NCBI GenBank assembly: GCA_031769625.1
Contig: JAUIMM010000570.1
Span: forward strand, 1,116,001 to 1,180,000
Source: Taudactylus pleione
Lineage: Eukaryota > Chordata > Amphibia > Anura > Myobatrachidae
DNA length: 64,000 nt
Direction: 5' to 3'
The notes under the pieces were generated by a model that made no database searches, was not told the origin of the DNA, and was given only the letters and a program-made list of their open reading frames with translations. The position numbers and the translations under genes are program-made. Below are positions 56,217-64,000 of the stretch, one piece after another. Numbering within the stretch: the first letter of the stretch is position 1; each line of letters begins with the position of its first letter.

Positions 56217-56254
56217 TCTGACTGAGGAAGCGACAGTGAAACGCGCGTCTCAGA
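56217..56254 (+). ncRNA. Candidate minimal hammerhead ribozyme
   Basis: TCTGA (56217-56221) pairs with TCAGA (56250-56254) as helix I. Between them lie CTGAGGA (56222-56228), fitting the CUGANGA core; a short helix II segment AGCGACAGT; GAAA (56238-56241); and CGCGCG plus TC (56242-56249), giving a helix III with practically no loop and predicted cleavage after C56249. Small hammerhead variants with such a minimal helix III are known in Penelope-like elements, where two copies act together. Helix II is weak, so activity is uncertain. Confidence 0.62.
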
Positions 56255-57664
56255 CCCTTGAATCCGGCTGTGTACAGGCGGGATTCGTCATGGCAGCATA
56301 CTGACAGGCTCTTCTAGCGGCAGATCTCCTATACCATACACCGGCTCCCTGTAGGTGAGCGCCCAGGTACTTTTCATACAACTGTTTCTTTAGCGCACTT
56401 AGCGGCTATATTTAACAGAGACAAGTTTGTGCCCGGCAATACCTTTAGGGCAACAGAGCTCCACTTGTCCTGCATTAATAGTGCAGCTATACTCATACTC
56501 TTTCTTCTTATCACTGCATATACGATCTGGGTTTCCCACCACTCACCACTACCTTTTGGTACATGATTGGCAGCAGCACAGATTGCAAACTTATGCTGTG
56601 TTATTTCATTCCATTACGGTTTTCAGCACTATTGTTTCTATGAGCACTCTCATTGGGGTCCGTCTATTAGAGGTTCCTGCAATGTTTACACTAGGACCAT
56701 CTTTTTAACGTAGTCCAACAGCAGATACTCATTACACTTATTCCCTACCCTGGGAGTACCATAATAGTACGCTCACATGCCATTCAATGGTTATACAATG
56801 GCATGCAGCAGCTGCTATTTTGTAAACTCCATATAAAGGAGTAGCTTAACTTTTACCTATAACTTTACTGTCTACTAAATACCTGGGTGGCATCACAGGC
56901 GGCTTATGTGTGATCTGCCTCTCACAACAACCTGTGATTTACTTATATTTATTTAGATATTTGAAGGGTCAATTATTATCCCATCTGACCCCCTTTTTCG
57001 TTGCATTGCTTAATATTACTATTCAGTGGAATTGTGTTGTGATTTCTTACGTAATTTATATTGAATAACGTATTGTCATTATCATACTCTTTTCTAGAAG
57101 ATTTCCTTGGATGTTTCTGCTGCAATTGTGATTAGCCATTGTGCTATGATGATACCATATGGTCATTGAACTAGAAATTGTCTTACTTTGGTCTCAATAC
57201 TGTATGAGATAGAGAATTAGAGACCAATTTGTAATATTTCACTCAGCTTCACACATTTGTGACAAGTATTGTATTATATGTCGTCTTATGTTTTATGTCT
57301 GTTCGTGTTCTGCTGGTGACAATTTACAGCTGTTATTCCAACAGTAAGGCCATTAAGTTGACTTGTTGTTGGCATTTTAATATATATCTAATAAAAATTA
57401 TTTATTATATTATTTTGACTATAACCTTTACACCTGAGTGCCCCAAAAAAGAGAGTTTTCTCCTTCTTTACCATACTACGTTTATCTATACTCTCATGGG
57501 GAGCACCTCCACACTTTACAATATTTCTTCTTGATACCCATACTAGGGTTTGATATTTATAATTGTGGACTTTCATAATTCTTTTGATTAATCATATCCT
57601 ATATACTAGATCCTGTGCTCAAACTATATCCTCCTATTCCCCTTTTCCCTGGTCATTTATACTA
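56255..57664. other. No recognised gene; probable Penelope-like flank
   Basis: Mostly AT-rich. Nothing coding. The border between the element and genomic DNA could not be placed. Confidence 0.4.
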
Positions 57665-57922
57665 TACACGATCCCACAGGTTTAGCAGGTGCTTGCGTTG
57701 ATATTACCGGTTGGTACTTCAATTGTATTCCTCCAGAGAAGCTTGTCATGCTTTAAGAAAGCCCCCATCTTTAAGAAAGCCCCCATTCTAAATGGGTGAA
57801 ATGCGTCAGTGACCTCCTGTTTGATAGTACTTTAAAGCGTGACAAGCTTCCCTGGAGGTATACAATTGAAGTACCAAGCATTAATATCAATGCAAGCACC
57901 TAATAAACCTGAGGGATCATGT
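57665..57922. repeat. Hairpin with ribozyme-like loop
   Basis: Arms 57665-57755 and about 57829-57922 mirror each other (AGGTGCTTGCGTTGATATTA against TTAATATCAATGCAAGCACCT). The loop holds CTTTAAGAAAGCCCCCAT twice and CCCATTCTAAATGGG, a perfect stem, followed by TGAAATGCGTCAGTG. The arrangement recalls a hammerhead core with several substitutions. Confidence 0.75.
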
Positions 57923-58116
57923 ATCGTCTCAAGCCCATCCATCACGGCACGCTCAGCTGACAGGCATGGGAGACTGAGAGATTGCTGGTGCAGCATCAGC
58001 TCGGCTCCGGCGACTGCCTAAGAAATACAGGAAGCCAGATTCACCACTCGCTGTAATAGTTCGAGGTTTTGCTTGCCAACAGTATCCGCAGGTACTTTGT
58101 ACTTATCTCATTGTGA
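57905..58116 (-). repeat. Inverted counterpart of 53090-53285
   Basis: In reverse it matches the segment preceding the Penelope-like coding region, including CAGCTGAGCGTGCC, CAATCTCTCAGTCTCCC, TTTCTTAGGCAGT and CCTGCGGATACTG. Suggests inverted terminal segments of one element or two opposed copies. Confidence 0.8.
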
Positions 58117-58785
58117 CATTTTAGCTTGTCAATTTTTAATGGTTACTTTGGACATAACTGTGGAACTTTAAAACTGGATCAACTACCACATTGGAGTTAT
58201 CTATATCCAATCCAGCATTGCAACTAAGTGATGTGTGTACACACAAGAAACTTTTAATTAATTTTATTTTTAATATTTTTCATTAATTTATTATTTATTA
58301 TTTTGCATTGAATGTGTATTTACGTATACTGTGAGATTTATATATGTTTTAAGAACTTATTTGTTATTAAAATATGTTTTACAATCAATAGGAGCCTTGA
58401 CTGCTATATTTACTTTCTGCCATTTTCACAATCTAGAGATATATATTAGCGCAGTTTTAAGATTATTTTTTAATTAGTTTGTTTAAGGGGTATTCACAAA
58501 TCCAAGGATATAGGACATGCAGCTGTAATCTATCAATTAATCACATATTAGAACTATAGAGAAGTAATTTGTGTGTTTGATGAGCGCTGAGATCAATAGA
58601 TTTGTTTAGTGTTTTATAACGTTCTAGAGAGTTAACCTCCGATCCCCTGGATCTGGCTGTAGGCTGGACCTGTTGTGAAGGCATGGTGTAGGTACCAAAC
58701 TCCATATTCTCATCCTTCACCAATGCTTTCTCAAGCACCCCATAGAAAGAGAGTCTGGAGTTGCCCTCAACCCAGGGCCGGTGCA
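58117..58785. other. No recognised gene
   Basis: AT-rich to 58420; GGAGCCTTGACTGCTATATT at about 58391 mirrors 53086-53111. After that unassigned. Confidence 0.45.
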
Positions 58786-58788
58786 AAG

Positions 58789-58806
58789 TTTCTTGGCACC
58801 CTAGAC
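58789..58806. repeat. Possible hAT element end
   Basis: CAGGGCCGGTGCAAAG resembles the outer end of hAT-type elements (compare 46390); no partner end found to the right. Confidence 0.3.
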
Positions 58807-58854
58807 ATTTCTTCAGCCTTACGCCCCCCCCTCCCCACCCTCGATAGCTACACA

Positions 58855-59260
58855 AGCCCTTATACAGTGCCCCCAGTAGTGGTCCCCCCATGCAGTGCCC
58901 CTTATACAGTGTCCTCAGTAGTGGCCCCCTATGCAGTGCCCCCAGTAGTAGTCCCCCATCTATGCAGTGCCCCTTATATAGTGCCCCCAGTAGTAGTTCC
59001 CCCCCGCAGTAATCCCTCCCTATGCAGTGCCCCCAGTAGTAGTAGTCCCCCCAGCAGTGCCCCCTGTAGCAGTCCCCCCTCAGCAGTGCCCCTAGTGGTA
59101 GCCCCCCCAGCAGTAATCCCTCCCCTATGTAGTACCCCCAGTAGTAGCCCACCCCAGCAGTGCCCCAGCAGTAAACCCCACCTATGTAGTGCCCCCAGTA
59201 GCAGTCCCCCCCAGCAGTACCCCTAGTAGCAATCCCCCTCTATGCAGTGTCCCCCAGTAG
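58855..59260. repeat. Degenerate minisatellite, AGTAGTAGTCCCCC type
   Basis: Units of about 25-35 bp combine TATGCAGTGCCCC and CCAGTAGTAGTCCCCC. Frames on both strands (up to 203 codons on minus) come from repetition and are not genes. Confidence 0.88.
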
Positions 59261-59334
59261 TGGTCCCACCAGATCGATCAGTGTGATCGCCCCCTCCCTC
59301 TTCACCCCAGGGCTGGGGAGAGGGGATGCTGTCA

Positions 59335-59740
59335 GGAAGCGTATTCGAAATGCCGACCGCCAGCTTCCCGACTCTGTAATCCCGACAGGGGACTAATGAT
59401 AGGCGTCGAAATCCCAACGCCTATCATCCCTACGCCGGGAGCCCTCCCTACCGAACGAAGGTAAGCCGGGTGGCGGGTGTGGCCAGCCGCGGGGAAGGTT
59501 AAGTTTCAGGGCTCCTGGGGGGGATTTAGGGTTAGGCACCCCCCCAGGAGGGTTAGGTTGAGGCTGCAGGAATGGGGGGGAGGGGGGGTGTTAAGTTTAG
59601 GCACTTACAGGGGAGGGTTAGAGTTAGGGAGGAAGAATGGTTAGGGATAGTTTAGTACTTACCGTTTGGGATTGTCAGTGCTGCTGGTGTTCCAGCATCG
59701 GGATTTGAACCGCCGGGCATAGGTCCGGCTGTCATTCATA
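59335..59740. repeat. CCCGAC/GGGTTAGG palindromic repeat
   Basis: Ends carry GACAGCATCCCC-like and ACCGCCGGGCATAGGTCCG sequence; the core contains GGTTAGGCACCCCCC and GAGGGTTAG strings. Right half matches 38803-38880 in reverse. Confidence 0.6.
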
Positions 59741-60418
59741 CCGATCCCGGGGAGAGAGGCTGCTGATGACATATAACAGTGGGGGTGGCGGCGGAAATAT
59801 AATCCAGGGAAAACAATCATTGACCAGCAAGGTGCATGGTGAGGGGCAGGAATAAAGAGTCTGTTAGGCATGTGCAGGTGATTAAACAGGGGAGTGAGCT
59901 AACTTCTGCATGAGGAGAAAACGTCCGAATACATCAGCAGCACCTCTGGTGGCAGAGAGGTACTGCGGGCCAGGTACAAAGTAAAGGACACCGTTATTCT
60001 TTAATAAATGTTTAACTATTTCTTAACTTTTGAACCGAACGAAGCCTAGGTTTGGAGCGGCTTGCCGTAGTTTTGTCACTTCTATTTGCCGTCAGTTTTT
60101 TGATAGATCAAAACCGACAGCAATTAGAGCAGCACAAACTAAATGACATCGACATCAGGTTTCAATTGAAGCTGAAACCCGACGGATGATATTAGTGTTA
60201 TTTTAGACAGCGAAACGCCATCGATGTCCTTCGGTTTTGGTTTAAAACCAAAACTAAAGATTACTATATTTACCCCTAAGAGATTAAAAAAAAAAAGAGT
60301 GCAGTCATAGCAGGTGCAATCTATCAGGACAGTGTGGAGTAGAAGGTTGATGACTGAGAGTATGGGTATTCTCTTGAGAGAATAACTTTGAGGCTGTAAT
60401 CATCTGTAACCTAAAAAC
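59741..60418. other. Unassigned, with a partial palindromic element
   Basis: 60060-60281 contains GTCGGTTTTGATC/GATCAAAACCGAC-like mirrored strings and ends TATATTTACCCCTAAG, like the right end of the 4193-type elements; the left end is missing. Confidence 0.45.
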
Positions 60419-60422
60419 TAAA

Positions 60423-60732
60423 GCTGAGTACACATTATACATGTGACCCAGCAACGGTGCATTTCGATGTAACGATATATCACACGTGCCGTACACAATC
60501 ACGATCCGGTGTACGCCGGTGCCATTTGTCGTTACAAGCTGCATGTAACAGCACCGCATCGTTCATTGCATCGTCCCATCTGCTCTGCAGAACAGGAGAT
60601 GGGACGATGTGATGAATGACTATCGTTAACGACGGGTCGGACGTGCACACTATACGATGTATATGATATATGGTTCTGATTTGCTCTGGAACGATATATC
60701 ATACGATATATATCGTATAGTGTGTACTCAGC
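60423..60732. mobile_element. Miniature element, GAGTACACA family
   Basis: GCTGAGTACACATTATAC mirrors GTATAGTGTGTACTCAGC; TAAA at 60419-60422 and 60733-60736, of which TAA is the likely 3-bp TSD. Interior ACGATATATC strings mirror. Confidence 0.82.
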
Positions 60733-60736
60733 TAAA

Positions 60737-61120
60737 GGGGAAAAAGTAACAACAGTTAATTGCAGCACAAGCAGTAGAGAGATAGTGACAGTATCACAAT
60801 ATAGAAGTGTTAGCTCTTGAGCCCAGTCATGTACTACAAAGTGACTGATAGAGTAGAATGGTAAGGGAAGACATATTAGACTGCATGGATTGGAGAGGAT
60901 GAGTTCCCAACCAGTATGTTAGCTAGTGTTCTTTACCTGGCTCTCACAGGGACACCTAATGAATAGTCTTGACACACAGGAGCCAGAGGTGGAAGTGACT
61001 GAGCTTCAGCAATGTGCAGGGTACGACATGCAGTACACACTACCACTTACCTTGTCCTTTTTACCTGCTCCGGTTACACATATCACTCATAAACAGGTAG
61101 CTTACCTACCAACTTTCCAA
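60737..61120. other. No recognised gene
   Basis: Nothing recognised. Confidence 0.5.
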
Positions 61121-61122
61121 AT

Positions 61123-61451
61123 ATGGGTACACACTAAACAGATACATCTGCAGATTGAGTGATCTGCAGATATATTTGCAGATGGTGGTTGTTCACACAC
61201 ACTGAACAACCATTATCCTCGCGGCTGCCGCTGCAAGTGTACCAGCGGTCTACTGACCGCCCATCCACACAGCACAATGCCCCAATATTCCTGCAGATAT
61301 ATTGGGCATCGGCTGTGCAGCACAGCCAACGTGATAGGTCTGTGAACGACGTCATTCACAAACATACTGCTGGTACACATTGGCCGATGGGTACCCGATA
61401 TATTAGCTGATCAATTGATCGGCCAATATATCTGCCAGTGTGAACCCAGCA
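61123..61451. mobile_element. Miniature element, GGGTACACAC family
   Basis: ATGGGTACACACTAAACAG at the left and CCAGTGTGAACCCAGCAT at the right are inverted; interior matches 13622-13848 in reverse. TSD unclear. Confidence 0.72.
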
Positions 61452-61462
61452 TTAGAGACTAA

Positions 61463-61988
61463 GGGCCTGATTCAGACCCGCTCGTAAGCGGGTCGATGGT
61501 GCCCTAGTGCGCATGACGAAGGGAGCTCCGTCGTGCGCATGCGGGAGACCCGCATAGCGATGGCCAAGCCGTCGTTATGGGTCTCGCACCAAAGGGGGCG
61601 TGCTGTCGATGGTGAGTGACAGCATGCCCCCTTTGGTGGGCGTGCCGGGGGCGCTGCTGCCCAGATGGAGGCGTTCCCATGGGAACGCCTACCGTCTGGG
61701 TCCGGCCCCACTGACATCACTAGTGATGTCAGTGGGAGTGATTTTGGCTCTGATAGAGCCAAAATCACTCCAGGGCTTGCGGCAACGAGACCCTACCACA
61801 AGGGTCTCGTCGCAAGCCCGATGGTCGCGATGGTCTTGACCATCGCGACCATCATCATGGACGCTCGCATAAGCTGTGGGTGGTAACCCACAGCTATGCG
61901 AGCGTCCAGGAGGACGCACAAAAAAAACAAAAAACGCCCTGATTCAGAGCGGGCGCTCATTCAGAGCGTCCGGCTCTGAATCAGGCCC
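61463..61988. mobile_element. Miniature element, GGGCCTGATTCAGA family, TSD TAA
   Basis: GGGCCTGATTCAGACCC and GGCTCTGAATCAGGCCC are inverted; TAA at 61460-61462 and 61989-61991. Interior is a chain of mirrored blocks (CACTGACATCACTAGTGATG, GGTCGCGATGGTC repeated and inverted) shared with 34529-34992. Confidence 0.88.
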
Positions 61989-61991
61989 TAA

Positions 61992-62324
61992 GGGAGCAGA
62001 GTTAATATAAAAGCGGCCAGTGTTTTTGGGTGGAATGTTGTAGAAGCCAGGACATCTGGCGGGCCATATTGCCCTCCCTGTGCCCCTGGATGGAGCTTAC
62101 TGTATTTTGTCCTGAACATTCGTTGGTATAGAGTTAAGGCATAAGACAGGCACATATTAGCTGCAGGTTCAGATAGCAGACAATACATTGGTATAGAAAT
62201 CAGTAAGGACAAATGAGCTGGGATCTGTTAATAGCTCATGTATAGAGGTATTTATTCTACTAATTACAGGGTCCCGATAATGAGGGCATGTAATCAGTTA
62301 TCAACAAACCTATAATGAGATATG
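61992..62324. other. No recognised gene
   Basis: Nothing recognised. Confidence 0.5.
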
Positions 62325-62480
62325 GGGGAGGGGGTTATCAAAGCTTGGAGAGAAAGTGGAGAGATAAAATACCAACCAACCAGCTCCTGTCATTTTTTTA
62401 TATTGTCTGTAAAACGATAGTCAGAAGCTGATTGGTTGGTACTTTATCTCTCTCCAAGCTTTGAAAAATCTCCCCCTTAC
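62325..62480. repeat. Palindromic miniature element
   Basis: GGGGGAG...TTATCAAAGCTTGGAGAG mirrors CTCTCCAAGCTTTGAAAAATCTCCCCC; inner ACCAACCAACCAGCTCCTG and AGCTGATTGGTTGGT mirror. Related to 4016-4138 and 12217-12392. Confidence 0.8.
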
Positions 62481-64000
62481 TTTTTTATGAATTCAGGAAA
62501 CACTTTCGTTTAGAAATATGATAAATTGTCTGTATGGACCCTGAGTTCTACCCGCACTGCTCAGATTCAGATCCAGCCTGCAGCTCCAAATCAAGGCCAT
62601 GGATTCAGCCTAGACCCAATTCTTCATTCTCTCATAAGCCTTCCTGGCCACTGAATCCTGCCACCCCTGAACCTTGTGATCAGATTCACTGGACCTAATC
62701 CAGACTGTGGTATTCAGCCTGCTCCAGATCCGCTGGAGGCTACAGCTTTGTCTTGCTACTCTAGACCTGTTTTGGCCCAGTCATCAAACTACCTCCTCAT
62801 GCTGACCTTCCATGTTTCCAGACCCATCCCTGCCTTCTGATTTATGAGGCTTATATCTGGACCTTCCATTCAGAGACCCAGGCCTTTCAGCACCTCCGTG
62901 AACACAATCCAGTGCACTGCAGCTAATCTAGGCCACAGCCTTAGCCTAGTCACCACCCCTCCTGCCTACTAGGCCTTAATGTCTACCCAGACTCTCTCAG
63001 CCCCTTGAATCCTGCTCATGCTGCTGCTGTCTAGCCTTCCACATCTGGTGCTTCCTGGGATCTGCTTTTACTAAAAAAAACAAAAAAAAAAACCCAGGTT
63101 CAACTCTGCCAATCATGGCCACAGTCCTAGCAGAGCAACATCAGGTCTCCTAGACTCATGTTCATCTCCTTCGGACCCCATCATGGTTGGCTCCAACCCC
63201 ACAACCACCCTACTGTTCCACTTCTCGGACTACATGGCATCAGTTTTGACTTACCACTGTTTTTTCCACTGCTTAGTATTGTTAATATTTATCTTCGCTA
63301 AATATATATATATATATTTTGCCTATGTAGTTGTAGTGTGTCCAGGATGGCTACGTCGACTTGAATACCTGTGGATGCAATCTGTGAAACCAATGATTCT
63401 ACATGTATTATTCACCAACTGAAATCATTGTAGTGCTGGAACGGTCTGTCTGTGGCATTTGTGCAGTTCCTCTAATAATCCCCTTGACTGCTGTCAGTCA
63501 TCATCATCTGCATGTACCAGTAAGAAAACACCATTTCCATACCCTGCTTTTTCCCCTGCGTCCCAACATGCCCCTCCCAATCCACTTAACCCATTCGTTG
63601 CTGGAGACACAAGCCATACTCAATTGCTTGAGAAGCTCCTCCCACCTGGCCTGTAGTGATGGGGTTAATGTGAGGTTACACCCAGTGCTTATGTACGAGC
63701 AGTGAAGCACTTACCTTGCCAGCAGCCATGTTACGAAGGTCAGGGTCACTTACAGAAAGCTACTTCCCATGCAAAAAAATGTAGGGAGGCCATCGACCAC
63801 GTTCTCTGTAATCGACGAAAATTAACAGGTGTTTTTCTTTTTCCTGGCCCGGCACAGGGGGAACAGAGCTTAGCTCCGCCTCTTCCCCTGATTGGCCCAT
63901 TGTCCAGCATGTCAGAGAGCAGGGACGTCCATCAATAGATGAAACCAATAATGGTTTGAATTTAGGACTTAAAAATTCACAAGGACACAATCAAAATGGT
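62481..64000. other. No recognised gene (about 1.5 kb)
   Basis: Pyrimidine-rich to about 63200, then mixed. A-rich tract at 63076-63092 and (AT)n at 63302-63316. Frames of up to 100 codons lack domains. GCTCCGCCTCTTCCCCTGATTGG near 63870 is modestly GC-rich but not a convincing promoter. Confidence 0.5.

Noticed and set aside
58541..59226. 203-codon minus-strand and 183-codon plus-strand frames
   Set aside because: Generated by the AGTAGTAGTCCCCC-type repeat; no recognisable protein.

Overview
The window looks like an intergenic or intronic stretch of a large, transposon-rich vertebrate genome, most probably an anuran amphibian. This rests on the dense mix of Tc1-like transposons, hAT and Harbinger-like miniature elements, a Penelope-like retroelement, Ty3/gypsy fragments, long (TG)n tracts and CpG-poor background. 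No bacterial, organellar or viral gene organisation is present. The species assignment is inference. Most open frames are chance frames or fall in repeats.

Layout. 1-5.9 kb: miniature inverted-repeat elements with readable target-site duplications (TSDs). 5.87-7.40 kb: a nearly complete Tc1/mariner transposon whose DD34E transposase carries a frameshift. 7.4-13.8 kb: more miniature elements. 13.85-15.11 kb: a C-rich minisatellite with a higher-order repeat. 15.1-24.4 kb: miniature elements, a long (TG)n and stretches with nothing recognisable. 24.4-27.98 kb: two unrelated minisatellites flank a CpG-rich, promoter-like island (26.35-26.87 kb) holding the only candidate host-gene exon, on the minus strand. 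28-33.6 kb: further miniature elements. 33.63-36.97 kb: a decayed Tc1-like element split by a solo-LTR-like insertion that itself holds a miniature element. 39.95-43.21 kb: a large foldback element with about 1.3-kb arms. 43.9-47 kb: several hAT-type elements with 8-bp TSDs. 48.1-52.2 kb: Ty3/gypsy pol fragments on the minus strand, interrupted by an LTR-like block and a miniature element. 52.3-58.5 kb: a Penelope-like element (RT plus GIY-YIG frames, one stop and one frameshift) with hairpins, inverted flanks and a candidate hammerhead ribozyme. 58.8-64 kb: a degenerate minisatellite, more miniature elements and unremarkable sequence.

Functionally, nothing here forms a cellular pathway. The window records successive nested insertions, and host function is suggested only at the 26.4-26.9 kb island. 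Coordinates of element ends were set by terminal inverted repeats (TIRs) and duplicated target sites read by eye; superfamily names follow from TSD length, TIR sequence and coding motifs and were not checked against a repeat library.
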